64,000 nt of DNA from positions 1-64,000 of the forward strand of contig JASLHI010000005.1 of NCBI GenBank assembly GCA_030149815.1, given 5' to 3'. The notes under the pieces were generated by a model. That model was given only the letters and a program-made list of their open reading frames with translations. It was not told the DNA's origin and made no database searches. This document shows positions 54,258-62,566 of this stretch, piece after piece. The position numbers were made by a program, and so were the translations under genes. This DNA comes from Aquirhabdus sp. Lineage in GTDB: Bacteria; Pseudomonadota; Gammaproteobacteria; Pseudomonadales; Moraxellaceae. Position 1 is the first letter of the stretch, and every line of letters begins with the position of its first letter.

Positions 54258-55112
54258 ATGAAACTACACGCACTTCCTCAGCAGACATTAGTTTGTGGCC
54301 GCCATACGCTCGATCTGTCTCAACCTCACGTGATGGGTATTTTGAATGTCACGCCTGATTCATTTTCAGATGGTGGACGATTTAATCATCTTGATGCGGC
54401 ATTACGACAAGCTGAAAGCATGTTACAGGATGATGCATCAATTCTTGATATCGGTGGGGAGTCGACTCGACCGAATGCACAGGCGGTTTCTTTACAAGAG
54501 GAATTAGATCGGGTTATTCCTTTAATAGAAGCCCTAAATAGTCGATTCGATGCGGTGCTTTCGATTGATACGAGTACACCTGAAGTATTTGCGGCGGCGG
54601 CACATGCTGGCGCAACCATTTGGAATGATGTCCGTGCATTAACTCGTCCGAATGCGTTGGAAGTTGCTGCAAAGTTAGATTTACCTGTGGTGCTGATGCA
54701 TATGCGCGGCGAGCCTGCAACGATGAATGATTTGGCAGTTTATGATGATGTCATTCTTGAGATACAAGATGAGTTAAGTTTGCGTTTAAATGCCGCTCTA
54801 GCCGCAGGTATTCGTCGCGAGAATATTATTCTGGATATGGGATTTGGCTTTGCAAAAAATACGGCGCAAAGTTTGAAGTTACTCAATCAACTTTGGCAGC
54901 TAAATGATCTTGGTTTTCCTTTACTCATGGGTATTTCACGTAAACGCGTGTTGGGTGAAATATTGGGCGGAGCTGCTGTGGATGAGCGTTTATATGCAGG
55001 GTTGTCTGCTGCATTATTGGGTGTGCAGCAGGGAGTGTCTATCATCAGAACACATGATGTGCGGGCGACAGTTGAGATGTTGGCGATTTATACGCAAATG
55101 AATGATCAATAA
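54258..55112 (+). CDS. folP: Dihydropteroate synthase
   Basis: 284 residues from ATG 54258, preferred to ATG 54225 because family members start like MKLHALPQQ and E. coli DHPS has 282. Motifs: HVMGILNVTPDSFSDGGRF, DIGGESTRPNA, and the C-terminal GISRKRVLGEI, where the conserved Ser/Arg bind p-aminobenzoate and the pterin. Condenses dihydropterin diphosphate with pABA in folate synthesis; the target of sulfonamides. The ftsH-folP order is conserved in gammaproteobacteria. No resistance-type insertion near the DSFSDGG loop is apparent. Confidence 0.96.
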   Translation: MKLHALPQQTLVCGRHTLDLSQPHVMGILNVTPDSFSDGGRFNHLDAALRQAESMLQDDASILDIGGESTRPNAQAVSLQEELDRVIPLIEALNSRFDAVLSIDTSTPEVFAAAAHAGATIWNDVRALTRPNALEVAAKLDLPVVLMHMRGEPATMNDLAVYDDVILEIQDELSLRLNAALAAGIRRENIILDMGFGFAKNTAQSLKLLNQLWQLNDLGFPLLMGISRKRVLGEILGGAAVDERLYAGLSAALLGVQQGVSIIRTHDVRATVEMLAIYTQMNDQ

Positions 55113-55211
55113 AAAGATTAGGTGGTATGTGTTCAGATAGAGCAATTTGAGTCAAGACAGTCAAAAAACATTCAGGCACATTAACTCTAAGTCTTAAGCT
55201 GAAAAAATACG

Positions 55212-56099
55212 ATGAGCCGTACCAAAGCAGAGCAATATGCCGCACGTTTTAACCAAGTCTTCGATTACATCGAAAAGCATCTTGATGATCCACTAAGTGT
55301 GGATGAGTTGAGTCGTGTGGCCTATTTTTCTAAATTTCACTTTCATCGGCAATTTTCAGAATATTGTGGGATTAGTGTGAGCCGCTATATTCAGTTGATT
55401 AAGCTCAAACGTGCTTCTCATCGTTTGGTATTCAATTCTGATGAGCGAATCATTGATATTGCGCTGGATGCTGGCTTTGAGAATCCAGAATCTTTTTCGC
55501 GTGCGTTCAAACATATCTTTGGGCAGACACCGACTGAGTTTAGAAAAAAACCAGCTTGGGACTTATGGCATCAACATTATCAATTTCCACAGCGGGAAGG
55601 AGCAAAGAATATGAATGTAAAAATTGTCCATGTTGAACCTGAATTAGTTGCAGTGCTTGAGCATCGTGGTTCACCTGCGATACTGAATGATTCTGTGCGG
55701 CATTTTATTGATTGGCGTAAAACGACGGGTTTATCATCTGTGGCAACGAGCAGAACTTATGGTGTTGCACATGATAATCCTGACACGACGCCAGCCGCAG
55801 ATTTTCGTTTCGATATTTGTGGCTCGGTGACGGAGGCTGTGCCTGAAAATTCGCATGGCATTATTACGAAACTGATTCCTGGTGGCCGTTGTGCCGTTGT
55901 ACGTCATGTGGGGTCACATGATCGGATTGGCGAGAGTGTTTATTATTTATATCGTCAGTGGTTGCCGAATAGTGGTGAGGAGTTACGCGATTTTCCTGTC
56001 TATTTTCATTATTTAACGCTAGGTTTTGATCAGCCTGAGTTTGAGCAGAAAACGGATATTTATTTGCCACTGAAATCTTTAGGTGAGGTTGTTGCTTAG
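55212..56099 (+). CDS. AraC-type regulator with C-terminal GyrI-like effector domain
   Basis: 295 residues. DNA-binding AraC domain at the N-terminus (about 10-115) with two helix-turn-helix units, VDELSRVAYFSKFHFHRQFS and IIDIALDAGFENPESFSRAF, ending in the family finish GQTPTEFRK. After a short linker the GyrI/SbmC-like domain (about 135-295) begins NVKIVHVEPELVAVLEHRG and ends with FDQPEFEQKTDIYLPLK. This is the Rob/YdeP-like order: DNA binding first, ligand pocket second. It probably responds to a hydrophobic or drug-like ligand; targets unknown. Not clearly linked to folP. Confidence 0.9.
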   Translation: MSRTKAEQYAARFNQVFDYIEKHLDDPLSVDELSRVAYFSKFHFHRQFSEYCGISVSRYIQLIKLKRASHRLVFNSDERIIDIALDAGFENPESFSRAFKHIFGQTPTEFRKKPAWDLWHQHYQFPQREGAKNMNVKIVHVEPELVAVLEHRGSPAILNDSVRHFIDWRKTTGLSSVATSRTYGVAHDNPDTTPAADFRFDICGSVTEAVPENSHGIITKLIPGGRCAVVRHVGSHDRIGESVYYLYRQWLPNSGEELRDFPVYFHYLTLGFDQPEFEQKTDIYLPLKSLGEVVA

Positions 56100-56110
56100 T
56101 GCTTAGAACT

Positions 56111-56151
56111 AAAAAAGCGTCAGTCTTGATTTATAGATCTGACGCTTTTTT
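56111..56151. terminator. Bidirectional terminator between the AraC and CDF genes
   Basis: Perfect stem AAAAAAGCGTCAG / CTGACGCTTTTTT with a 15-base loop between two convergent genes. Confidence 0.88.
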
Positions 56152-56166
56152 ATCTGAGGTGTGATT

Positions 56167-57207
56167 TTAAGAGGATTGAGGATAAGGGTTGTTAATCATT
56201 GGTTGATTGACTTCCACGATAATATGAACCAGCTCCTCATGAATACTCAGTTGTCGACGGAAGTATTCTCCGTTTGCTTCTGGGCTAATGGTGGTTAGAT
56301 TCAGCACACAAGCGTATTGATCCTTACCTACGCGCCAGACGTGGATGTCATTAATTTCTGCACGTAACGGGCTGGCTTCGATGACTTCAATCACTTCTGC
56401 CACCACAGGCGCATCCATTTCTGCATCCAGCAGAATACGCCCAGAGTCACGAATTAAGCCATAAGACCAGACTGCAACGAGTACACCGCCAATTAATCCC
56501 ATCACAGGGTCTAACCAGCTAGCTCCCCAGAGTTTGCCACCAATCAGTGCAAGAATTGCTAGTACTGAAGTAGCAGCATCGGTAATGACATGGATATAGG
56601 CTGAGCGTAAATTCAGATCATGATTGCCATGAGAGTGTGAATGTCCATGATCGTGGTCATAATGCTTGTGTGGTGCATCATGCGAGTGATCGTGTCCGTG
56701 GCTGTGTCCATGACTATGATTATCTTTGAGCAGCCACGCGCAGATGAGATTGACCACTAATCCAATTGCGGCAATAAATATGGCTTCATTATAGTGAATA
56801 GGTGTCGGTGAGAGTAATCGTTCGCCTGATTGAAACAGCATCCACGCTGAGACCAGAACTAATAAAATAGAGCTAGTAAAACTCGCGAGGATTTCAATTT
56901 TCCATGTGCCAAAGGCGAAGCGTGCATCTGTAGAGAGCTTTCTTGCTAAAACATATGCGAACATCGATAGGCCAAGCGCCATGGCGTGTGTACTCATATG
57001 CCAGCCATCGGCGAGCAATGCCATCGAGTTATAGATGTAACCGCCTGCAATCTCCGCAACCATCATGATTGCCGTCAGGATCACTGCCCATTTGATTTTC
57101 TTTTCAGCAAGAGGGTTACTGATATTGAAGGAATAGGCTTTGTTTCCTTGCGGCTTATTAATGGATGTGGTGTTATGCTGATGTTGCTGCAATAATGACT
57201 CTGACAT
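56167..57207 (-). CDS. dmeF: CDF divalent-metal efflux transporter, DmeF-like
   Basis: 346 residues, six hydrophobic helices. Metal site in helix 2, ADGWHMSTHA (HxxxD/DxxxH type), and in helix 5, HVITDAATSVLA. Between helices 4 and 5 lies a His/Asp-rich loop of about 40 residues (NHSHGHSHGHDHSH and more) typical of zinc/cobalt/nickel CDF exporters. The C-terminal cytoplasmic domain contains DIHVWRVGKDQ. It should pump Co2+, Ni2+ or Zn2+ out of the cytoplasm with H+ antiport. Divergent from a DmeR/RcnR-like sensor with a shared operator, which points to Co/Ni. Confidence 0.9.
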   Translation of the reverse strand: MSESLLQQHQHNTTSINKPQGNKAYSFNISNPLAEKKIKWAVILTAIMMVAEIAGGYIYNSMALLADGWHMSTHAMALGLSMFAYVLARKLSTDARFAFGTWKIEILASFTSSILLVLVSAWMLFQSGERLLSPTPIHYNEAIFIAAIGLVVNLICAWLLKDNHSHGHSHGHDHSHDAPHKHYDHDHGHSHSHGNHDLNLRSAYIHVITDAATSVLAILALIGGKLWGASWLDPVMGLIGGVLVAVWSYGLIRDSGRILLDAEMDAPVVAEVIEVIEASPLRAEINDIHVWRVGKDQYACVLNLTTISPEANGEYFRRQLSIHEELVHIIVEVNQPMINNPYPQSS

Positions 57208-57246
57208 GATTATGCTTCAGGAGTGTGGCTAATATGTGATCAGTAT

Positions 57247-57269
57247 AATATACTACCCCCTAGTATATT
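57247..57269. promoter_or_regulatory. Operator for the RcnR/DmeR-type repressor
   Basis: A perfect inverted repeat with 9-base arms, AATATACTA and TAGTATATT, around CCCCC (GGGGG on the other strand). This matches the known RcnR/CsoR-class plan of ACT/AGT arms flanking a G tract. It lies midway in the 103-base gap between the divergent transporter and regulator genes. Confidence 0.8.
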
Positions 57270-57310
57270 GGAAGTGAAAGTTGTTAGTCATTTAGAGAGA
57301 AAACACGGCT

Positions 57311-57586
57311 ATGCCCCATACGATTCATGGAAAGAAGAAAATCTTAACGCGCATTCGCCGTATTAAGGGGCAGACTGATGCGCTTGAAAAAGCGTTAGAT
57401 CAAGATGTTGAATGCATTGCTATTTTGCAGCAAATCGCCGCGATTCGTGGTGCTGCGAATGGGCTGATGGCGGAAGTGCTGGAGGGTCATATTCGTGCGC
57501 ACTTAGGTGCGAATGATCTTACGCCTGAGCAGCGTGAAGTTGAGATTGAGCAGGTGGTTGGAATTTTGAAGTCTTATTTGAAGTAG
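57311..57586 (+). CDS. dmeR: Metal-sensing repressor of the RcnR/CsoR/FrmR family (DmeR-like)
   Basis: 91 residues, all helical. The N-terminal HTIHGKKKILTRIRRIKGQTDALEKAL and the central DVECIAILQQIAAIRGAANGLMAEVLEGHIRAHL are family hallmarks: His3 of the mature start, the conserved Cys in VECI and His in LEGHIRAHL are the usual metal ligands. The N-terminal histidine (PHTIH) agrees with the Ni/Co sensors RcnR and DmeR more than with FrmR, but the metal is not settled. It should repress dmeF and itself from the operator at 57247-57269 and release on metal binding. Confidence 0.88.
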   Translation: MPHTIHGKKKILTRIRRIKGQTDALEKALDQDVECIAILQQIAAIRGAANGLMAEVLEGHIRAHLGANDLTPEQREVEIEQVVGILKSYLK

Positions 57587-57611
57587 ATAAATTAAGACAG
57601 TTGTCTCTATT

Positions 57612-58553
57612 CTAAGCAGCATTAGATTTTAGAGCTTGTAAGGACTTCATCATTTCAGTCGCAATGGCTTTGATTACAGGGACGCAAACACTGTTGCCGA
57701 ACTGTTTATATGCTTGGACATTAGAAACGGGAATTTTAAAATCATCTGGATAGCCTTGTAGTCGTGCTGCTTCTCTCGGGGTTATTTTTCGTGGATTTTT
57801 ACCCTTTTGAGCAATCAGAATTTCGCTACCGTCTTTGTAATAGCGTGCAGAAATTGTATTAGTGTATGCACTATCTTCATCGACAATGCCATACCCGAAA
57901 CCTTTGCCATTCAGCTTGTTCGCAGCTTTTCGCCGTTGATGACCTTCCCATAGCTTGTCAGAAATTGTGTAGTTCTCTGTGCCTGAGGCTTCTAAAATAT
58001 CGCCTACGCGTGTTGCAATTCCAGTTGGATTGGGGAAATGAAAAGGTAACTCAGCATCTAAAAAACCAACAATATAAATGCGTTCTCGATTTTGGGGTAT
58101 TCCAAAGTCTCGTGCTTTTAAAACACTGTGATACGTTGTATATCCTGCTTGTTCAAGATGTTGGAGAATAGTTTTAAGTGTATTACCCTTGTCGTGCCCT
58201 TTAAGCTGTTTTACATTTTCAAGTAAGAATGCTTGTGGTCTTTTAGCTAAAAGAATGCGTTCAATGTCAAAAAATAATGTACCTCTGGTGTCAGAAAATC
58301 CTTTTTTTAGACCAGCTTGTGAAAAAGGCTGACATGGAAAACCTGCCAATAAAATGTCATGGTGTGGAATCGAATCGGTACTAATCTGTGTAATATCACC
58401 ATGTACGGTTTCTAAACCGTAATTGGCTTGATAGGTTGTGACTGCAAACTTATCGATTTCAGAGGTGAAAACACAATTAACACCATCAAATGCTTGGTCG
58501 AAGCCGAGTCTAATTCCGCCTATACCTGCAAATAAATCAATGACTTTAATCAT
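57612..58553 (-). CDS. Type II DNA (cytosine-5) methyltransferase
   Basis: 313 residues with the C5-methyltransferase motifs in order: I DLFAGIGGIRLGFD, IV GFPCQPFSQAG (nucleophile Cys74), VI LENVKQL, VIII QNRERIYIVGF, then a target-recognition stretch (about 180-250), IX RLQGYPDDF-like TPREAARLQGYP and X FGNSVCVPV. It protects the recognition site of the partner nuclease. Its ATG overlaps the nuclease stop (58550-58553), so the two are translated together. Confidence 0.95.
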   Translation of the reverse strand: MIKVIDLFAGIGGIRLGFDQAFDGVNCVFTSEIDKFAVTTYQANYGLETVHGDITQISTDSIPHHDILLAGFPCQPFSQAGLKKGFSDTRGTLFFDIERILLAKRPQAFLLENVKQLKGHDKGNTLKTILQHLEQAGYTTYHSVLKARDFGIPQNRERIYIVGFLDAELPFHFPNPTGIATRVGDILEASGTENYTISDKLWEGHQRRKAANKLNGKGFGYGIVDEDSAYTNTISARYYKDGSEILIAQKGKNPRKITPREAARLQGYPDDFKIPVSNVQAYKQFGNSVCVPVIKAIATEMMKSLQALKSNAA

Positions 58554-59443
58554 ACTGTCTTCCAGTAATCCAACACTCGTGGAATTTCATAAGTAAAGTA
58601 AGTTTCAAAATCGATAATGCTACGTTTGGTCTTGAGTTTATCTTGATTCTTAACAGTGTTCAGTACAACTAAGACAATATTATGCTGCGCCATTTGGCTT
58701 GCTTTACTCTCAGAAATATCGTCATCCACCGTTAATAAGTAAATATTGGGCAGATTTGATCGAGATATTTCTTCAACGACTTCTTGCCAACGTTCTCTCA
58801 GTGTCGTTTTCATTGAACCAACAATCGTTTTGTTTCTGATTTCATTGAATGCTTTTGTGCTGGGTAAAATGGAATCAACGACTTTACCTAATCGAAGATC
58901 GGAAAACGCTTTCTTGCCAATTGCAGATTGGGATTCGTAAGGGAATTCAAAGTATTCATAAAGAGAATAAATAATGCCTTCAAATACTTTCCCTGCTCTT
59001 GAGCGTCTTGATTGAGTATTACTTAAACATAATTGGTAAATGTATGGGCTGATGTAGCCTGCATAGGAACCAAAAAGTTGAATAATTTTCTCTTTTAGAT
59101 CAGCCTCAGATTCAATATTACTCTCAAATAGTTGCTTGCTCGCTTGATCGAGCATTGCTTTTGGTGCGTCAAATTTCCTACCTATTTCAGCTAAAATAAT
59201 CCCGTTAAAGACAGACTCTTCTTTCAAGAATTCATCATATGCAAGCTGTCTTAATAGTACGATGGCATCAGAAATTTTATGTGATTGTAGTAATGAATCA
59301 ACTTGATTTTTGTTTAGGGTTGTTGCAATTTTTGCCGCTTCTTTTGGTGATTTGATATAAATCTTGCGTTGTGATTTGATGAATTCCGCAAATTCATGAT
59401 CTTCTTGTTCTGTTAACTTGATGAGAGGCTCAAATACAAGCAT
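58550..59443 (-). CDS. Predicted type II restriction endonuclease, EcoRII C-domain-like
   Basis: 297 residues from ATG 59443 (AAGG about 9 bases upstream); an in-frame ATG at 59482 has no such element. The C-terminal half has RRSRAGKVFEGIIYSLYE, then VDSILPSTKAF, then TIVGSMKTTLRERWQEVVEE: Glu, Asp and the Lys/Arg-Trp segment spaced like the PD-(D/E)xK core of EcoRII-type enzymes. The N-terminal half is helical and unrecognised. Immediately followed by the cytosine methyltransferase, which supports the role. Target sequence unknown. Confidence 0.8.
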   Translation of the reverse strand: MLVFEPLIKLTEQEDHEFAEFIKSQRKIYIKSPKEAAKIATTLNKNQVDSLLQSHKISDAIVLLRQLAYDEFLKEESVFNGIILAEIGRKFDAPKAMLDQASKQLFESNIESEADLKEKIIQLFGSYAGYISPYIYQLCLSNTQSRRSRAGKVFEGIIYSLYEYFEFPYESQSAIGKKAFSDLRLGKVVDSILPSTKAFNEIRNKTIVGSMKTTLRERWQEVVEEISRSNLPNIYLLTVDDDISESKASQMAQHNIVLVVLNTVKNQDKLKTKRSIIDFETYFTYEIPRVLDYWKTV

Positions 59444-59544
59444 TGCCACTAACCTTGTGCGTATAAAATTAGTGGCTATCATAGCAAAATTGGAATTTTG
59501 TTACATTAGGCGATTTTTATTATGGCAAATAAAATTGCATCATG

Positions 59545-59579
59545 ACGCGTATGACTCACATTTGAGCAATCATACGCGT
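59545..59579. repeat. Hairpin after the carotenoid oxygenase gene
   Basis: Perfect 10-base arms ACGCGTATGA and TCATACGCGT with an inner CTCA/TGAG pairing, 8 bases beyond the oxygenase stop at 59587. No T run follows on the minus strand, so it may protect the mRNA end or pause polymerase. Confidence 0.55.
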
Positions 59580-59586
59580 TATCGAT

Positions 59587-61008
59587 TTAAACCAAATCCG
59601 CAATCCAGTTCCCATGAAATCCCATTGGCACACGTACAGGAAGTTCAATCTCTGCAACAGGTTCACCGCCGAGATTGAGTGAGTCGAGAATAACGACTTT
59701 GCTGTTTCCACAATCTAAATCATGCACATACGACATGAGCCAGCCATCATTTTCAGGCGCGTCAGGGCTGCGTGGTACAAAGACCACTTCGCCTGTGACT
59801 GCGTTAGCACCATAACTATGGCGATTGATTTCACCAGTTTGTAGATCCAAATGAAGGAGTTGATTCGGCAGAGAGGTATGACCATTCATTGGCAACGAAA
59901 TGCTGTAAGCATGGCGATAAGATTGACCCGCAAAACGTTCATCAAAGCGAGGAAACTCTTGTGGTTCGGTATGAATTACTTGGCGTTGCACTCTGTTGGA
60001 ATTAGGGCTTAATGTCCAACGCTCGAATGTCGTACTTCCGAGTTCTGGACCTGTTTTCACTGTGAGATCAGATGCGAACATTTTTGGATGGACGACGACA
60101 TAGACAATGATTTCACCATTATCACGCTCAAATGCATTGCAACTGTGAAAGACATAACATGGGTCAACAGCGAACCAGCGGACATCCTCAGCTTTGCCGT
60201 TACGCGGTAAAACACCGACACGCGCAGGATGCTTCGGATTCCAGCGATAGGGCAGTGATGCACCTTTCAGAACATCTTTTCCTGAGAAAGTCACAGGTAA
60301 GTCAAAGAGGATCATGCTTTTGTTGGTCATTGCGCCGTCATGCATCATTGGGCCGTGTTTGACGGGAATTGATACCTTATTTTTTACTTGGCAATGCTGA
60401 TCAATGACGAGATAAGTCACATGATTCTGCTTCAGCGCATCATAGCAAATAGCATGTAGCTCGCCTGTTTGCGGGTCTAAGTGTGGGTGTGCGGTAAAGC
60501 CATTATTCACTGTGCTATCAAATAGCCCCACATGCACGCTGCTAAGTTCTGAATTGAGCTCAACAGGAAAAGAACCTGCTTCAACCAATGCCCAGAGTCG
60601 ACCACCATGACCGATGATGTTGGTGTTGACTGCGCTGCCAATACCACGTTGTGCGCCAAGTTGTTGTTCTAACTTATGATCTTGGCTGGTATCTGCGACA
60701 TAACGATTGCGATACCAGATCGCTTGTCCGTGTTCAATACGAACGCCATGCACCATGCCATCACCAACGAACCATGGATGGTTACCTGGATTATCGACTT
60801 TTTTGGGATTAGGGCCGATGCGGGTCAAGATGCCATTCAGTGCTGTGGGGATTTGCCCTTTGACTTTGAGTTGTGTTGCAGTGTGTTCCTGATGAACTGG
60901 AGCAAAAATTGTTTCTAGATAATGATTATCTGGGCTGTAGGGAACGCGTTTAACGAGAAGCTTGCTCGCAGTGCGAACCACGTTTTTCAATATATTATTG
61001 TGTTTCAT
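59587..61008 (-). CDS. Carotenoid cleavage oxygenase family protein (RPE65/lignostilbene type)
   Basis: 473 residues with the seven-bladed propeller family motifs. Four candidate iron His ligands are visible: FTAHPHLD (about 174), MMHDGAMT (about 222), CYVFHSCNAFE (about 288) and MGFHGNW near the C-terminus. NGILTRIGPNPKKVDN and WFVGDGMVHGV are typical near the start. AGGA lies 8 bases before the ATG. The enzyme splits a conjugated double bond with O2, in a carotenoid or a stilbene-like lignin product. No carotenoid synthesis genes are nearby, so an aromatic substrate is equally likely. Divergent from a TetR gene. Confidence 0.92.
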   Translation of the reverse strand: MKHNNILKNVVRTASKLLVKRVPYSPDNHYLETIFAPVHQEHTATQLKVKGQIPTALNGILTRIGPNPKKVDNPGNHPWFVGDGMVHGVRIEHGQAIWYRNRYVADTSQDHKLEQQLGAQRGIGSAVNTNIIGHGGRLWALVEAGSFPVELNSELSSVHVGLFDSTVNNGFTAHPHLDPQTGELHAICYDALKQNHVTYLVIDQHCQVKNKVSIPVKHGPMMHDGAMTNKSMILFDLPVTFSGKDVLKGASLPYRWNPKHPARVGVLPRNGKAEDVRWFAVDPCYVFHSCNAFERDNGEIIVYVVVHPKMFASDLTVKTGPELGSTTFERWTLSPNSNRVQRQVIHTEPQEFPRFDERFAGQSYRHAYSISLPMNGHTSLPNQLLHLDLQTGEINRHSYGANAVTGEVVFVPRSPDAPENDGWLMSYVHDLDCGNSKVVILDSLNLGGEPVAEIELPVRVPMGFHGNWIADLV

Positions 61009-61048
61009 CTGGGCTATCCTCTTGTTGGGCTAACGGCTATGAATTAGT

Positions 61049-61098
61049 ATGTACACAGTGACAACATCACAATAAGGCAGAATGTATACAGTGTCAAC
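61049..61098. promoter_or_regulatory. Paired 17-base direct repeats, likely TetR binding sites
   Basis: ATGTACACAGTGACAAC (61049-61065) and ATGTATACAGTGTCAAC (61082-61098) differ at two positions and start 33 bases apart, about three helical turns. They occupy most of the 73-base gap between oxygenase and regulator starts; the second covers the regulator's start codon. Confidence 0.6.
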
Positions 61099-61726
61099 AC
61101 TAAATATTGATCCAACGACAGATGGCACAGAGCAAGCACGCAACTATCATCATGGCAATTTGCGCGAAGCCTTATTAATAAAAGGTTTAGAGCTCTTAGA
61201 GTCGAGTCAGGATGCAGATATCAGTCTGCGTGAGCTTGCGCGTGAGGTGGGCGTTTCTGCAAATGCGGCCTACCGTCATTTCGCAAATAAAGAGGCATTA
61301 CTGCTTGCGATGGCGGCAGAAGGATTTACGCAGTTTAGTCAGGGGCAAATGAACGCCATGCAGACCGGTGAAACACCCATGCAGCAATTTATGCTGGCGG
61401 GGCGTGCGTATATTGATTTTGCCTGTAAAAATCCTGCGTTGTATCGTCTGATGTTTGGACGTTTTTCTGCATCACACCGTAGCGATGATCTGAATAATCC
61501 TGGGAATCTGGCTTTTCAGGGGTTGATCAATATGATCGCAACCGTGTTAAAAGCTGATCCAAAATCTGCACAGGTGAATAGTGCAGCAATTCATGCGTGG
61601 AGTTTGGTACATGGTTTGAGTACGTTAATTTTGGATGGTCAGTTTGATCGTCATGCAGATCATATCGATGCGTTTGTGGATGATGTCTTTGCGCAGAATA
61701 TGCTATTTTGGGGGCAGAAGTTTTGA
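61082..61726 (+). CDS. TetR-family regulator with WHG-type C-domain
   Basis: 214 residues. The N-terminal domain (about 20-70) has NYHHGNLREALLIKGLELL, LRELAREVGVSANAAYRHFANKEALLLAM, the characteristic opening of the TetR_C_33/WHG group. The C-terminal domain contains PALYRLMFGRFSASH and AWSLVHGLSTLILDGQF, the WHG-like segment. Start ATG 61082 with AAGG about 5 bases upstream; GTG 61091 is an alternative. Divergent from the oxygenase gene and probably its repressor. Ligand unknown. Confidence 0.9.
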   Translation: MYTVSTLNIDPTTDGTEQARNYHHGNLREALLIKGLELLESSQDADISLRELAREVGVSANAAYRHFANKEALLLAMAAEGFTQFSQGQMNAMQTGETPMQQFMLAGRAYIDFACKNPALYRLMFGRFSASHRSDDLNNPGNLAFQGLINMIATVLKADPKSAQVNSAAIHAWSLVHGLSTLILDGQFDRHADHIDAFVDDVFAQNMLFWGQKF

Positions 61727-61769
61727 TGTAAAACGGACTATATCAGTCAAATAATACTTAGAGTGCGAA

Positions 61770-62441
61770 ATGTCTGAACAGAATAAGAAACCTTATTTTC
61801 AACCTCGTGAAGATGCGATTGCTGTCATAGAGAAGCAAATTCTTAATAGGCGTTCACCAAATCGTACGATGGCATGTTTAGTGTTGATCGCAGGAATGAT
61901 GGGGTTTGTCGTCTCAGCAATACTGTTAAAATATGGTGTCATGAGTATGGCACTGCGTTATGCATGTGGTTTGTTGGTAGGCTATTTGACGTTGTGTGTG
62001 AGTTTATGGTTCTGGACAGGCTCACATCCGCAAGATATCACCGCTGACGAGAATCGTGCAAAGTTAATTGGAAAACCTTATAAATCTTCATATCGTTCTT
62101 CCGATTGGAATGATCCAGCGAGTTTTTTTACTTTTTTTGATATTGATGAAGGCTTCTTTATCTTTATTTTTATCCTCATGCTGTTTGGTTTAGTCTTTTG
62201 GTTTATCTCATCGGCACCTACGATGATGGCTGAGCTCACGTTAGATAGCGTGCTTTCTTTACAGATTTATCATCGTATTAAGAAATCAGAGAGACATCGT
62301 TATTTGTCAACATTCTGGCATGTTACTTGGCTGCCATTGCTGTTCATGTTTATTTTGGTGGTTGGCGGAGCGTGGCTATTGCAGCATTTTGTGCCTGATG
62401 CACATACAATGTGGCAAGTGATACGAATTAAACCAAATTAA
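61770..62441 (+). CDS. Polytopic membrane protein of unknown function
   Basis: 223 residues with about four hydrophobic helices (about 35-55, 62-82, 128-148, 190-212) and a long polar loop between helices 2 and 3. MMAELTLDSVLSLQIYHRIKK is an amphipathic stretch between helices 3 and 4. No motif recognised; it may belong to the unnamed membrane proteins common in Moraxellaceae. Starts 43 bases after the TetR stop and could be read from the same promoter. Confidence 0.65.
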   Translation: MSEQNKKPYFQPREDAIAVIEKQILNRRSPNRTMACLVLIAGMMGFVVSAILLKYGVMSMALRYACGLLVGYLTLCVSLWFWTGSHPQDITADENRAKLIGKPYKSSYRSSDWNDPASFFTFFDIDEGFFIFIFILMLFGLVFWFISSAPTMMAELTLDSVLSLQIYHRIKKSERHRYLSTFWHVTWLPLLFMFILVVGGAWLLQHFVPDAHTMWQVIRIKPN

Positions 62442-62566
62442 TCACTTCTTTCTCTCCAAAAACACTCTCTATATATCCTGATGCAGATAAAAACGGCATA
62501 ATCCATGCTTGCATTTTATGCACCTCAATTTGTCGTCAAAAAATCAATTCAGGATAATCGGTATTC

